From XN24 sp964462675 (GTDB lineage Bacteria; Pseudomonadota; Gammaproteobacteria; Steroidobacterales; XN24): a stretch of 61,270 bases of DNA. Shown one piece after another: positions 9,843 through 18,735 of this stretch. The translations under genes and the position numbers were made by a program. The notes under the pieces are model-generated. The model searched no databases. It saw only the letters and a list, made by a program, of their open reading frames with translations, and was not told the origin of the DNA. Position 1 is the first letter of the stretch; each line of letters opens with the position of its first letter. Location of the stretch: the NCBI GenBank assembly GCA_964462675.1, contig CAYWYS010000016.1, positions 1-61,270 on the forward strand, in the 5' to 3' direction.

Positions 9843-10289
9843 TCAGGCCGACTCTACGCCCAGCGTGTCGATGGCCTCGGTGGCCAGCGCGTCCGCGCGG
9901 TCGTTCTCGGGGTGGCCGCTGTGGCCCTTGACCCAGTGCCAGCGGACCTCGTGGCGCGCCGCGGCCGCTTCGAGCGCCTGCCACAGGTCCTGGTTCTTGA
10001 CGGGCTGGCGCGACGCGGTGCGCCAGCCATTCTTCTTCCAGCCGGCCAGCCACTCGGTGATGCCGCCGCGGACATACTGCGAGTCGGTATACAGGTCCAC
10101 GCTGCAGGGATGTTTCAGCGCCTCGAGCGCCCGGATGGCGGCCGTCAACTCCATGCGGTTGTTGGTGGTCTGCGGCTCGGCGCCGCTCAGCGCCCGCTCG
10201 TGCCCGGCGGAACGCAGCAACACGCCCCAGCCGCCGGGGCCGGGATTGCCGCGGCACGCCCCGTCCGTCCACGCCTCGACTCGCTTCAA
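9843..10289 (-). CDS. rnhA: Ribonuclease HI
   Basis: This 148-residue enzyme degrades the RNA strand of RNA-DNA hybrids. The four acidic catalytic residues are visible in WTDGACRGNPGPGG, NNRMELTAAI, LYTDSQYV and HPENDRADALA, with the catalytic His in KGHSGH. No ATG lies near the fold start. I chose the TTG at 10289, which overlaps the TGA of the upstream methyltransferase as TTGA and gives the usual length of 148. The frame stays open to 10610 upstream, but that part is antisense-like shadow of the methyltransferase. Confidence 0.93.
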   Translation of the reverse strand: MKRVEAWTDGACRGNPGPGGWGVLLRSAGHERALSGAEPQTTNNRMELTAAIRALEALKHPCSVDLYTDSQYVRGGITEWLAGWKKNGWRTASRQPVKNQDLWQALEAAAARHEVRWHWVKGHSGHPENDRADALATEAIDTLGVESA

Positions 10290-10990
10290 AGCCGGCTCCG
10301 CGTCGTCGGCTCCGCCAGTCCTGCAGGAACCCGTTCCGGCCGCTTCCAGAGGCGCCGCAGCGGCGTCATCGCATGTACGCGCTTGACGGCCACGAGCAGG
10401 TAGCCGCCGTAGTAACCGGGCAGGCCGCGCGCGCGATGCCGCAGCCGCCCCTCGGCCTCGGCGAAGGCCGGGAAATAGCGCTGCGAGGCGGTGACGTCGA
10501 AATTCAGCAAGGACAGCCAGTCGCGCAGCCGGCGCTCGGAATAGAGCTGCTCGATCTGCGGCGGCCAGGCGCCCCGGGACAACAGCCGGCGCGCGCCGAC
10601 GATGCTCCACGGGTTGAAGCCGAGCACGATCAGCCGGCCGCCGCCGGTCAGCACCCGCTCACACTCGCGCAGCAGCTGGTGCGGCTCGCCCGAGCGCTCG
10701 TGCGTGTGCGGCAGCAACACGGCATCGACCGAGTGACTAGCGACCGGCAGCTGCCAGTCCTCGGCGACGAAGCCGACGCCCGGCGCCTCGGCGGGAGCAC
10801 AGACCGCGCGCCGCACCGTGCCGGCCAGCGAGATCAACTCCTCCGCCCTGCCCCAGGCGCCGATCTGCAGCAACTGGCTGCCGAAAACGCGCCTGAGCGG
10901 CTCGGCGGCCACGGCCTGCTCGGCCGCACGCAGCCGCAGCCCGGTCGGGGACTCGAGCCATTCGGCAAGATCTGGCGGATAAACCGGCAT
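10286..10990 (-). CDS. SAM-dependent methyltransferase (YafS-like)
   Basis: This is a class I methyltransferase of about 234 residues of the YafS type, always found next to rnhA and gloB. The SAM region is diverged: LLQIGAWGRAEEL replaces the glycine-rich loop, followed by AEDWQLPVASHSVDAVLLPH (motif for strand four) and GGGRLIVLGFNPWSIVG. I used the ATG at 10990 because the upstream frame runs into an intergenic palindrome, where a GTG at 11017 is possible. Its substrate is not known. It overlaps rnhA by four bases. Confidence 0.85.
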   Translation of the reverse strand: MPVYPPDLAEWLESPTGLRLRAAEQAVAAEPLRRVFGSQLLQIGAWGRAEELISLAGTVRRAVCAPAEAPGVGFVAEDWQLPVASHSVDAVLLPHTHERSGEPHQLLRECERVLTGGGRLIVLGFNPWSIVGARRLLSRGAWPPQIEQLYSERRLRDWLSLLNFDVTASQRYFPAFAEAEGRLRHRARGLPGYYGGYLLVAVKRVHAMTPLRRLWKRPERVPAGLAEPTTRSRL

Positions 10991-11009
10991 GCGCCCAAGA
11001 ATACCAGAG

Positions 11010-11047
11010 GGGGACACTGCTGAAATGGCCTTTTTAGCAGTGTCCCC
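11010..11047. repeat. Dispersed palindrome, family A copy 1
   Basis: GGGGACACTGCT at 11010-11021 faces AGCAGTGTCCCC at 11036-11047 around a 14-nt centre containing GGCC. It lies between the divergent methyltransferase and gloB starts. The same palindrome recurs at 25504-25543, 30502-30539, 32810-32872 and 61007-61046. Confidence 0.93.
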
Positions 11048-11069
11048 TCGTTTGCCTTAGAATCGCGCG

Positions 11070-11846
11070 ATGCTCGAGGTCACGGCGACAAAAGCCTTCC
11101 GGGACAACTACATCTGGCTGGTGCACGGCGCCGCAGATCCGCGGCGCGTGGCGATCGTGGACCCGGGCGACGCGGGCCCGGTCCTGCGGACGCTCGAGGA
11201 ACGCGGCCTGGCGCCGGTCGCCATTTTGCTCACCCACCATCACCCGGATCATTCCGGCGGCATCCCGGCGCTGCGCCGGGCCTTCGACATCCCGGCCTGG
11301 GGACCGGCCCGGGAACCGGTCGCCGGCATGACGGATGCGGTCTCGGGCGGCGATCGGATCGAGCTGGCCGGGCTGGGCCTGGCGTTCGAGGTCATCGACA
11401 TTCCCGGCCACACCGCCGGCCACATCGCGTTCCACGGTCATGGCGCGCTGTTCTGCGGCGACACGCTGTTCAGCGCCGGCTGCGGCCGCCTGTTCGAGGG
11501 CACGCCGGCGCAGATGCTGGCCTCCCTCGACGCGCTCGCGGCGCTGCCGGACGACACCCGCGTCTACTGCGGCCACGAGTACACCCTCGCCAACCTGCGC
11601 TTCGCGCGCGCGGTCGAACCCTACAATCCGGAGATTGCCCAGCACACCGAACAGGTCGCGGCGCTGCGGGAGGCCGACGCGCCCAGCCTGCCGTCGACGC
11701 TGGCCGTGGAGAAGCGCATCAATCCCTTCCTGCGTTGCGACGAGCCCGCGGTCGAGGCGGCCGCCGCGCGCCGCGCCGGCTTGGCCCTCGTCTCGCGGGT
11801 CGAGGTGTTCGCGGCCCTGCGTCGCTGGAAAGACGAGTTCGCCTGA
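11070..11846 (+). CDS. gloB: Hydroxyacylglutathione hydrolase (glyoxalase II)
   Basis: This metallo-beta-lactamase-fold enzyme of 258 residues hydrolyses S-D-lactoylglutathione in methylglyoxal detoxification. The binuclear metal motif is THHHPDHSGG; further ligands are in PGHTAGHIAFH, FCGDTLF and YCGHEYT. The C-terminal glutathione-binding part has NPFLRCDEP. Length matches the family. It is divergent from the methyltransferase-rnhA-dnaQ group and precedes mltD, an order also seen in enterics. Confidence 0.95.
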   Translation: MLEVTATKAFRDNYIWLVHGAADPRRVAIVDPGDAGPVLRTLEERGLAPVAILLTHHHPDHSGGIPALRRAFDIPAWGPAREPVAGMTDAVSGGDRIELAGLGLAFEVIDIPGHTAGHIAFHGHGALFCGDTLFSAGCGRLFEGTPAQMLASLDALAALPDDTRVYCGHEYTLANLRFARAVEPYNPEIAQHTEQVAALREADAPSLPSTLAVEKRINPFLRCDEPAVEAAAARRAGLALVSRVEVFAALRRWKDEFA

Positions 11847-11863
11847 CCGGAGAGGCCGCCTTG

Positions 11864-13336
11864 ATGAGCCGAATCCATCGCCTGGCCTGTATCTTCGCTG
11901 CCCTTTCGCTGGCTGCCTGTGCGACGCCGCGGACCGAAACCGCCGCACCGTCCGCCGACTCCCTGCCGCCTGCTGCCGTCGCGCCGAGCACCATGCCGGT
12001 CGCTCCGACGCCACCTGCCAGCGGACAGGCGCGCGCCATTGGCGCGAAAGTCCGGTCGCCAGCACCGCCGGAGCCAGCGGCCGAACCGGCAATCGACGAC
12101 CTGATCGCGCGCCTGCGCGACGGTTTCTCGCTGCCGCCGGTCGACAACGCCGAGGTCCGGCAGCACACGGCCTGGTTCGCCAACAATCCCGCCTACATGG
12201 AGCGAGTGTTCGAGCGCGCGCGCCCGTTCCTGCCGCACGTCGCGGCCGAGATCGAGGCCCGAGGGCTGCCTGCCGAGCTGGCGTTCCTGCCGGTCGTCGA
12301 GAGCGCCTTCGATCCGTTCGCATACTCGCACGGCCGCGCCGCCGGGCTGTGGCAGATCATCCCCGGCACCGGCCGGCGCTTCGGCCTGAAGCAGAACTGG
12401 TGGTACGACGGCCGGCGCGACGTCGTCGAGTCGACGCGCGCGGCGCTCGACTACCTCGAGTACCTGCACAACATGTTCGGCGGCGACTGGCTGCTGGCGA
12501 TCGCTGCCTACAACTGCGGCGAAGGCTCTGTCGGGCGAGCCATCCGCCGGAACCGCGAGGCCGGCCAGCCGACCGATTTCTGGCACCTGCGCCTGCCGGC
12601 GGAAACGCGCGGCTACGTGCCGCGGCTGCTCGGCCTGACGGCCGTCATCGCCGATCCCGAGCCGCATCAGCTGGCGCTGCCGGAGATCTCCGGCCAGCCG
12701 GTGTTCGCGGCCGTCGAGCTCGACGGCCAGATCGATCTCGCCATCGCGGCCGAGCTCGCCGGCATCGAGCTGCTGGAATTGCAGGCCCTGAACCCGGGCT
12801 TCAACCGCTGGGCCACCGACCCGGACGGCCCGCATCGCCTGCAGCTGCCGGTAGCCACAATCGAGCAGTTCAATGCCGCGCTGGCCGCGTTGCCGGCGTC
12901 CGAACGCATGGTCTGGCACCGGCACGTCGTTCGTCCCGGCGACACGCTCGGCGGCATCGCCCGCCGCTACCGCACGACGGTGGCCGTGTTGCAGCATGTC
13001 AACGACCTCCCCGGCACCCAGATCCGCGCGGGCAGCCACCTGATGGTGCCGACCTCGACGCGCAGCGCCGAGGACTATCCGCTGAGCGCGGCCAACCGTC
13101 TCGCCGGGACGCAGGCCGCCGCGGCGACTCCCGGCCGCGCGCCGGGCGCCGACCCGCTCGTGCGGCGCGTGAACTACACTGTGCGGCGCGGCGATTCGCT
13201 GTACCGGATCGCGAGCAATTTTCGTGTCTCGGTCGAGGACATCAAGCGCTGGAACAGCCTCGACGGCAAGCGCCACCTCCAGCCGGGCCAGCGGCTGATC
13301 CTGCATGTTGACGTCACCGCCCAGTCCGGTGGCTGA
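11864..13336 (+). CDS. mltD: Membrane-bound lytic murein transglycosylase D
   Basis: This 490-residue outer-membrane lipoprotein cleaves peptidoglycan glycan strands to 1,6-anhydro ends. A signal peptide ends in the lipobox SLAAC with Cys19. A Pro/Ala-rich linker follows. The SLT domain has VVESAFDPFAYS with the catalytic Glu, GLWQIIPGTGR and AIAAYNCGEG. Two C-terminal LysM modules begin at RHVVRPGDTLGGIARRY and NYTVRRGDSLYRIA. I chose the ATG at 11864 because it opens the signal peptide; it lies 17 bp after gloB. Confidence 0.95.
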   Translation: MSRIHRLACIFAALSLAACATPRTETAAPSADSLPPAAVAPSTMPVAPTPPASGQARAIGAKVRSPAPPEPAAEPAIDDLIARLRDGFSLPPVDNAEVRQHTAWFANNPAYMERVFERARPFLPHVAAEIEARGLPAELAFLPVVESAFDPFAYSHGRAAGLWQIIPGTGRRFGLKQNWWYDGRRDVVESTRAALDYLEYLHNMFGGDWLLAIAAYNCGEGSVGRAIRRNREAGQPTDFWHLRLPAETRGYVPRLLGLTAVIADPEPHQLALPEISGQPVFAAVELDGQIDLAIAAELAGIELLELQALNPGFNRWATDPDGPHRLQLPVATIEQFNAALAALPASERMVWHRHVVRPGDTLGGIARRYRTTVAVLQHVNDLPGTQIRAGSHLMVPTSTRSAEDYPLSAANRLAGTQAAAATPGRAPGADPLVRRVNYTVRRGDSLYRIASNFRVSVEDIKRWNSLDGKRHLQPGQRLILHVDVTAQSGG

Positions 13337-13347
13337 GGAGAATCGAG

Positions 13348-14136
13348 ATGGGATTTCTTAGCGGCAAGCGCGCGCTGATCGTCGGTCTCGCGAGCGAGCG
13401 CTCGATCGCGTGGGGCATCGCGCAGGCGATGCATCGCGAGGGCGCAGAACTCGCGTTCACCTACCAGGGCGACAAGCTCAAGCCGCGCGTCGAGGCCATG
13501 GCCGCGGAGCTCGGCGGCGGCTTCACCTGCGCAATGGACGTCGCCGAGGACGAGCAGATCGAGACCGCTTTTGCCGGGCTCGGTAAACGCTGGGACGGCC
13601 TCGACATCGTCGTGCACTCGGTCGGCTTCGCGCCGCGCGACCAGCTGTCCGGGCGTTTCGTCGACTCGGTCAGCCGCGAGGGCTTCCGCATCGCGCATGA
13701 CATCAGCGCCTACAGCTTTGCCGCGCTGGCGCGCGCCGGCCTGCCGCTGATGCGCGGCCGCGCCGGCGCCCTGCTGACGCTCAGCTATCTCGGCGCGGTG
13801 CGCGCCGTGCCGAACTACAACGTCATGGGCCCGGCGAAAGCCAGCCTCGAGGCGACCGTGCGTTTCCTCGCCGCCGATCTCGGCGCCGAGGGGCTGCGAG
13901 TCAACGGCATTTCAGCCGGCCCGATCAAGACGCTCGCCGCCGCCGGCATCGGCGGCTTCCGCAAGATGCTGGCGCAGGTCGCGCGCATCGCGCCGTTGCA
14001 GCGCAACGTGACGATCGAGGACGTCGGCAACGCGGCCGCGTTCCTGTGCTCCGACCTCGCCGCCGGCATCACCGGCGAGATTCTCTATGTCGACGGCGGC
14101 TACAGCCATGTCGGCATGTCGCTGCCGGATGACTGA
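13348..14136 (+). CDS. fabI: Enoyl-[acyl-carrier-protein] reductase (NADH), FabI
   Basis: This short-chain dehydrogenase-type enzyme of 262 residues catalyses the last reduction in each cycle of fatty-acid elongation. The FabI-specific N-terminus GLASERSIAWGIA replaces the classic TGxxxGxG. Catalytic Tyr147, Tyr157 and Lys164 lie in SYLGA and NYNVMGPAKASLEA. The substrate loop SAGPIKTLAAAGI is present. Start has an upstream GAGGAGA ribosome-binding site. It is 11 bp after mltD and 29 bp before the FkbM gene, so the three may be co-transcribed. Confidence 0.96.
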   Translation: MGFLSGKRALIVGLASERSIAWGIAQAMHREGAELAFTYQGDKLKPRVEAMAAELGGGFTCAMDVAEDEQIETAFAGLGKRWDGLDIVVHSVGFAPRDQLSGRFVDSVSREGFRIAHDISAYSFAALARAGLPLMRGRAGALLTLSYLGAVRAVPNYNVMGPAKASLEATVRFLAADLGAEGLRVNGISAGPIKTLAAAGIGGFRKMLAQVARIAPLQRNVTIEDVGNAAAFLCSDLAAGITGEILYVDGGYSHVGMSLPDD

Positions 14137-14165
14137 CGGGCAGTCCGCAGGGCCCCTCGCGCCGT

Positions 14166-14993
14166 ATGTCGAATCCGCTTCGCTCAGCTGCGTTGATGGT
14201 CCAGCGCTTCGTGCTCGGGCGCAGCACCGTGCTGGCGCGAGTGCCCGAGTTCGGGCTCGAGCTGCGCGTGCCGGCGGGCGATGCCGTCGGCCGGCACCTG
14301 TACACCGAGCGCATGCATGCGCCAAAGATCACGTATTTCCTGGCGACCGGCCTCGACCTCCGGGCCGATGAGCTCGTGTTCGACATCGGCGCGAGCGTCG
14401 GCTGGCACGCGCTGCTGCTGTCGCGCATCGCCCCGCGCGGCGCGATGATTCACGCCTTCGAGCCCGACCCGTGGATGCGCGGCTTGCTGCAGGAAAACGC
14501 CAGCAGGAACCGCGCCGCGTCGCTGCTGGTCGTCGGCGCCGCGGTCGGCGAGCAGCCGGGCCGCGCGCGGCTGTATCGGTATGGCGCCCGCCGGCGCGGC
14601 AACGGCGAATCGATCGATGTCGAGATGGTCAGCCTCGACGACTACTGCGAGCGAAACGGCCTGGCGCAACGGCCGGTCGGTTTCATCAAGATCGGCGTCG
14701 AGGGCTTTGAGCTGTCCGTGCTGCGCGGCGCGCGCGCCACGCTGGGGCGTTGCCGCGCCGTGCTGACGGAGTTCTCGCCGGCGTTCCTCGAGCAGGCGCA
14801 CGTCCACCCCGCGGGCATGCTCGACTTGCTGGTGGAACTCGGCTTCACGCCGGCCCTGCTGGAAGCGGCCGGGCCGCGGCCGGTGGAGCGCGCCGAGCTA
14901 CTCGCCGACCGGACGCCGCGCGACATCTTCTGGCGCCGGCCCGGAGCGGCGCTGCCGCGGCCACGGCCGGATCCGGACGCGCTCGCCATCTGA
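14166..14993 (+). CDS. FkbM-family methyltransferase
   Basis: The 275-residue protein is a SAM-dependent methyltransferase of the FkbM family, which O-methylates sugars or other small acceptors. The SAM loop is VFDIGASVGWHALLLS; HAFEPDP follows in the position that binds the ribose; FIKIGVEGFELSVLRGA matches the family's IKIDVEG(F/A)E block. It has no signal peptide. The acceptor cannot be predicted. It lies downstream of fabI and converges on the symporter gene. Confidence 0.85.
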   Translation: MSNPLRSAALMVQRFVLGRSTVLARVPEFGLELRVPAGDAVGRHLYTERMHAPKITYFLATGLDLRADELVFDIGASVGWHALLLSRIAPRGAMIHAFEPDPWMRGLLQENASRNRAASLLVVGAAVGEQPGRARLYRYGARRRGNGESIDVEMVSLDDYCERNGLAQRPVGFIKIGVEGFELSVLRGARATLGRCRAVLTEFSPAFLEQAHVHPAGMLDLLVELGFTPALLEAAGPRPVERAELLADRTPRDIFWRRPGAALPRPRPDPDALAI

Positions 14994-15014
14994 GCGGCGG
15001 CATGTCCCGCCCGG

Positions 15015-16313
15015 CTATGCCGGCGCCGCAGCGTTCCCGACCAGGACACCTTCCTCGCCCTCGAGCCTGGCGATGATCACGGCGCAGGCGCAGTCGCCGA
15101 GGATGTTGATCGCGGTGCGCGCCATGTCGAGGATGCGATCGAACACGAACAGCACGCCGATCGCCTCGACCGGCAGGCCGACGGCCGCGAGGATGATCGC
15201 GATCGCCACCAGCGAGGCCGACGGGATGCCCGCGACGCCGACCGAGGTGACCAGCGCCGTCACGACGATGATGAACTGGATACCGAAGGAGAGCTCCAGC
15301 CCGTAGGCCTGCGCGATGAACATCGCCGCGACGCACTCGTACAAGGCCGTGCCGTTCATGTTGACCGTCGCGCCGAGCGGCAGCACGAAGCTCGAGGTGC
15401 GATTCGAGACCCCGGCCCGGCGTTCCATCGAGTCCATCGTGATCGGCAGCGTCGCCGATGACGAGGCGGTCGAGAAAGCCGTCAGCAACGCGGGCGCGGC
15501 GGCGCGGTACAGCGCCACCGGGCTCGCACGCGCCACCAGCTTGACCAGCAGCGGGATCGTCAGCGCTGCGTGCACCGCCAGCGCGCCGAGCACGGTCAGG
15601 CTGAACACGATCAAGGGCTGGGCCGCATCGAAACCGGTACGCGCGACGGTGCGGGCGACCAGGCCGAACACGCCGATCGGCGCGAAGGCCATGACCCAGG
15701 TCGTGATCTTCATCATGACCGCGAACAGCCCGTCCCAGAAACGGTACATCGCGTCGGCATGCTCGTGGCCGACGCGCGTCATGAAGTAACCGAACACGAT
15801 GCTGAAAAAGATCAGCCCGAGCATCTGGCCGTCGGCGGCCGCCTGCACGATGTTCGGCGGTACCATGCTGAGGAACATCTGCGCCAGCTGGCCGCCGCTG
15901 CCGGCGCCGGCGCCCGCGCCGACGCTCTCGGCCACCGCGCGGGTGCTCTCCTCGAGCGCCAGCAGTTCACGCGCCGGCTCGCCGTTGACGATGCCAGGTT
16001 GCACGAGGTTTACCAGCACGAGGCCGACGAGGATCGCGAGCAGCGTCGTGACGCCATAGAACAGCAAGGTCTTGCCGCCGAGCCGCCCGAGGTTGCCGCC
16101 GCTGCCGATGCCCGCCACGCCGACGATGATCGAGGAGACTATCAGCGGGACGATCAGCATCCGCAGGGCATTGATGAACAGCGAGCCGACGAAGTCGAAC
16201 ACCGCATAGAAGGTCACGCCGAACACGGCGCCATGCTCGCCGGCGAGCCAGCCCGCCGCGATGCCCGCGACGATCGCGATCAGGATCTGCCAGTGGAGCT
16301 GCAGCTTACGCAC
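15015..16313 (-). CDS. Dicarboxylate/amino acid:cation symporter (DAACS family)
   Basis: This 432-residue inner-membrane carrier of the GltP/DctA family takes up glutamate, aspartate or C4-dicarboxylates with Na+ or H+. The hairpin serine motif FSTASSSATLPITM, the NMNGTALYE motif and the C-terminal FDRILDMARTAINILGD are all present. About eight helices and two re-entrant loops are predicted. The start is a GTG at 16313; no ATG is suitable. The substrate cannot be fixed by eye. It converges on the FkbM gene. Confidence 0.9.
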   Translation of the reverse strand: MRKLQLHWQILIAIVAGIAAGWLAGEHGAVFGVTFYAVFDFVGSLFINALRMLIVPLIVSSIIVGVAGIGSGGNLGRLGGKTLLFYGVTTLLAILVGLVLVNLVQPGIVNGEPARELLALEESTRAVAESVGAGAGAGSGGQLAQMFLSMVPPNIVQAAADGQMLGLIFFSIVFGYFMTRVGHEHADAMYRFWDGLFAVMMKITTWVMAFAPIGVFGLVARTVARTGFDAAQPLIVFSLTVLGALAVHAALTIPLLVKLVARASPVALYRAAAPALLTAFSTASSSATLPITMDSMERRAGVSNRTSSFVLPLGATVNMNGTALYECVAAMFIAQAYGLELSFGIQFIIVVTALVTSVGVAGIPSASLVAIAIILAAVGLPVEAIGVLFVFDRILDMARTAINILGDCACAVIIARLEGEEGVLVGNAAAPA

Positions 16314-16349
16314 CGCGGCATGTTATCAGCCGTTCGCTTCGACTGCGAC

Positions 16350-16400
16350 ATGACAGGGCGCCCGCAGAGACGCAGAGGGGGCGCAGCACGAGCAGGTGTC
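16350..16400. repeat. Decayed family C/D repeat block
   Basis: CATGACAGGGCG at about 16349 resembles the left arm of family C palindromes, and CCCGCAGAGACGCAGAGG at about 16361-16378 is a family D block. No matching right arm is adjacent, so these are decayed copies within the 259-bp gap between the symporter start and the ppiD stop. This gap contains no gene. Confidence 0.55.
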
Positions 16401-16431
16401 AACGCAGGCGAGGCAGTAGCGGGACCGGGAC

Positions 16432-16480
16432 GTCACTGGCTCACTGAGCGACGTTATTTGGAGCGAAGGGAGCCTGTGAC
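16432..16480. repeat. Family C palindrome, diverged copy
   Basis: GTCACTGGCT at 16432-16441 pairs with AGCCTGTGAC at 16471-16480 with one mismatch. The centre keeps CTGAGCGACG..ATTTGGAGCG, a drifted version of the family core. It runs directly into the 24-bp tandem repeat. Confidence 0.55.
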
Positions 16481-16573
16481 GGCGCGGTCCCGCGGTCAAG
16501 TGACGGCGCGGTCCCGCGGTCGAGTGCCGGCGCGCTCCCGCGGTCGACTGCCAGTCCGCTCCCGCGGTCGAGC
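16478..16573. repeat. Four 24-bp tandem repeats (family E)
   Basis: Four head-to-tail units of exactly 24 bp occupy 16478-16501, 16502-16525, 16526-16549 and 16550-16573. The consensus is GACGGCGCGGTCCCGCGGTC followed by GAGT. Identity falls from the first to the last unit, and the array ends at the ppiD stop codon. Related short GC-rich units appear next to other family C copies. Confidence 0.85.
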
Positions 16574-18468
16574 TATTGCAGCGCGGTCTCGAACAGCGTG
16601 ACCTGGGCACCCTGGCGCAGGTGCTCGAGATAAGCCTGCAGCTCCTGCGAGGCGCGCGCGCCGCGGGCCTGATCGTTCAGCTCGCGCCGCTCGTCGACGC
16701 GCAGCAGGTCGAGCCCGCCGGGCGTGGCGGACAATACCCGCAGCACGTAGTAATTGTTCGCGCCCATGCTGCTGACCACGACCGGCACGCCGGCGGCCGG
16801 CCGCGGCATCGAGAACGCCCCCGCGGCCACGTCCGGTGGCACGGTGACATCGTCACGCACGACCGTGATACCGGCCACGAAGTCCGCCGAGAATGCCTCT
16901 GCGACCTCCGCGATGCCCTCGCCGAGCTCGAGCCGCGCCTTGGCTTGCTGTCCCAGCTCGCGGGCACGCTCCGTGGCCTGCTCGAGGCGGAGTTCTGCCG
17001 TGATCTGCTCGGCCACGGCCTGCAGCGGGCGCAACTCGGGGACACGATGCTCCAGGACGCGGATCACGGCCGCGTGGCCGTCGCCGAGCTCGAGCAGGCT
17101 GCTGTTCTCGCGGCGCGTGAACACCGCCTCGCTCCACGCGGCATCGATGACCACCGGGTTGGCGGCAATGCCGGTGCCGCCGGCACGGGTCACGCCCGTG
17201 ACGCTGCGAATCTCGTAGCCGAGCTCGGTTGCCGCCGGCTGCAGGCTGTCGGCGTTCTCGAACGCAAGTCGCGCCAGCAGCTCTGCGTCATCATAGAAGC
17301 GATCCTCGGCGCGGCGGCGACCGTAGTCGCGCTGCAGCTCCTCGCGGGCTTCCTCGAAGCTCGCGCCGCCGAGCTGCTCGACGGCCTCGAGCTGGATCAG
17401 GTGCCAGCCGAACTCGGTGCGCACCGGCTCGCTGAGCGTGCCCTCTTCCATCGCGAACAAGGCCTGCTCGAAGGCCGGCACCATGATGCCCCGCTCGACC
17501 CAGCCGAGACTGCCGCCGGCGCGTGCTGAGCCGGGATCCTCAGAGGCCTCGGCCGCGACGGCAGCGAAATCCTCGCCCGCGACGATGCGTGCGCGCAGGG
17601 CCTGGATACGCTCCTGCGCGGCGCCCGCGTCGTCGCCGGCGCGCACGAGAATATGCGCGGCCCTGCGCCGCTCGCGGCCGGCATAGCGCTCCGGCTCGCG
17701 GACTTTCTCGGTCTCGTAGAAAGCCCTGAGCTCGTCCTCGGACACCGCGAGCTGGTCGGCAAGCTGGTCGACCGTCAGCTCGATGTAGGCGAGATCGACG
17801 CTCTCGGCCGTCATCCAGCGCTCGGGCGTGGCCCGGTAGCGCTCCTCGATGGCGGCGTCGGATACCTCGACTTCCGCAAGAAGACGCTCGAGCGGCAGGG
17901 CCAGCCACTCGACCTCGCGGAGCTCGCGCTCGAGCGCGACGCGGCGCGCCAGCTCGTCGGTGGTCGTGAACGAGGACAGCGCGATCGCGTCCTGCAACTG
18001 CTGGATTTCCAGCATCGCGCGCTGCTCGGCCTCGAACATCGCGGGCGTGAAACCGGCGCCGGCCAGCGCGGCCCGATAGGCGTCCATGCTGAAGCTGCCG
18101 CCGACCTTGAAGGCATCGAAGGACTGGATGTGGCTCAACAGCTGCGCATCACTGACGCGGTAGCCGCTCTTTGCGACGCGCTGCAACAGCAGTTCGCGCA
18201 GCACAAACTGCTCGATGACGCCGCGGCGAATCTCGCCGGCGATCTCTTCCGGCACGTCGCTGCGGAAGGCCTGCTGGAAGCGGGCCAGCTGTTCCTGGTA
18301 GACGCGCCGGGCAGGCTCGAGCGGAACCTCCTGGCCGTTGACCTTCGCCACCACCGCGCGCGGCGCGAAGCTCAGGTCGATGCCCCACACGGCGAATACC
18401 AGGCCGATCGTGGCAATGATCGTCCAGGCGACCCAACCGGTGATCTTCTCGCGAATTTTTTGCAGCAT
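16573..18468 (-). CDS. ppiD: Periplasmic folding chaperone / peptidyl-prolyl isomerase PpiD
   Basis: This 631-residue protein is anchored by one N-terminal helix (about residues 13-33, WTIIATIGLVFAVWGI) and helps outer-membrane proteins fold as they leave the Sec channel. A SurA-like N-terminal chaperone domain follows, then a parvulin PpiC domain at about 265-360 (AAHILVRAGDD, GGSLGWVERGIMVPAFEQAL, TEFGWHLIQLE), then a C-terminal chaperone part. Length matches PpiD. It lies after hupB and two tRNA genes, the usual gammaproteobacterial place. Confidence 0.95.
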   Translation of the reverse strand: MLQKIREKITGWVAWTIIATIGLVFAVWGIDLSFAPRAVVAKVNGQEVPLEPARRVYQEQLARFQQAFRSDVPEEIAGEIRRGVIEQFVLRELLLQRVAKSGYRVSDAQLLSHIQSFDAFKVGGSFSMDAYRAALAGAGFTPAMFEAEQRAMLEIQQLQDAIALSSFTTTDELARRVALERELREVEWLALPLERLLAEVEVSDAAIEERYRATPERWMTAESVDLAYIELTVDQLADQLAVSEDELRAFYETEKVREPERYAGRERRRAAHILVRAGDDAGAAQERIQALRARIVAGEDFAAVAAEASEDPGSARAGGSLGWVERGIMVPAFEQALFAMEEGTLSEPVRTEFGWHLIQLEAVEQLGGASFEEAREELQRDYGRRRAEDRFYDDAELLARLAFENADSLQPAATELGYEIRSVTGVTRAGGTGIAANPVVIDAAWSEAVFTRRENSSLLELGDGHAAVIRVLEHRVPELRPLQAVAEQITAELRLEQATERARELGQQAKARLELGEGIAEVAEAFSADFVAGITVVRDDVTVPPDVAAGAFSMPRPAAGVPVVVSSMGANNYYVLRVLSATPGGLDLLRVDERRELNDQARGARASQELQAYLEHLRQGAQVTLFETALQ

Positions 18469-18519
18469 GAACTGACTCGGCTAGCGTGGCTTCCGCGGCC
18501 CTGCAGCGGTCCGGAAAGT

Positions 18520-18546
18520 GAAAGGGCGCCCCTGAGGCGCCCTTTC
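18520..18546 (-). terminator. Intrinsic terminator after tRNA-Val/tRNA-Asp
   Basis: Read leftward, an 11-bp stem (GAAAGGGCGCC / GGCGCCCTTTC) with a 5-nt loop lies six bases after the 3' end of tRNA-Asp and is followed by ACTTTCC. Position and stem strength fit a rho-independent terminator, although the U-run is weak. Confidence 0.7.
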
Positions 18547-18552
18547 GATCAA

Positions 18553-18629
18553 TGGCGGAGCGGACGGGACTCGAACCCGCGACCCCCGGCGTGACAGGCC
18601 GGTATTCTAACCAACTGAACTACCGCTCC
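18553..18629 (-). tRNA. tRNA-Asp(GTC)
   Basis: This 77-nt cloverleaf has acceptor GGAGCGG paired with CCGCTCC, discriminator G and an encoded CCA. The anticodon loop CTGTCAC gives GUC, for aspartate. It lies 11 bp after tRNA-Val and precedes a terminator, so the two are processed from one transcript, probably together with hupB. Confidence 0.97.
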
Positions 18630-18640
18630 TGAACTCAACC

Positions 18641-18716
18641 TGGTGGGTGCTGAAGGGATCGAACCTTCGACCTTCGCCTTGTAAGGGCGACGCTCTCCCA
18701 GCTGAGCTAAGCACCC
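18641..18716 (-). tRNA. tRNA-Val(TAC)
   Basis: This 76-nt cloverleaf has acceptor GGGTGCT with its partner AGCACCC, an A discriminator and encoded CCA. The anticodon read from CCTTACAAG is UAC, for valine. It starts only 19 bp after the hupB stop, too close for a full separate promoter outside hupB. Confidence 0.97.
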
Positions 18717-18735
18717 GCGCTCCCGGGAGGGCGCG

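Noticed and set aside
9843..10610. A 255-residue RNase H with an N-terminal extension
   Set aside because: The extension is Arg/Ala-rich shadow of the methyltransferase. The TTG at 10289 gives the normal enzyme length and a TTGA overlap.
16478..16573. Possible CRISPR array or repeat protein
   Set aside because: The 24-bp units are head to tail without spacers, and no reading frame with a start spans them.
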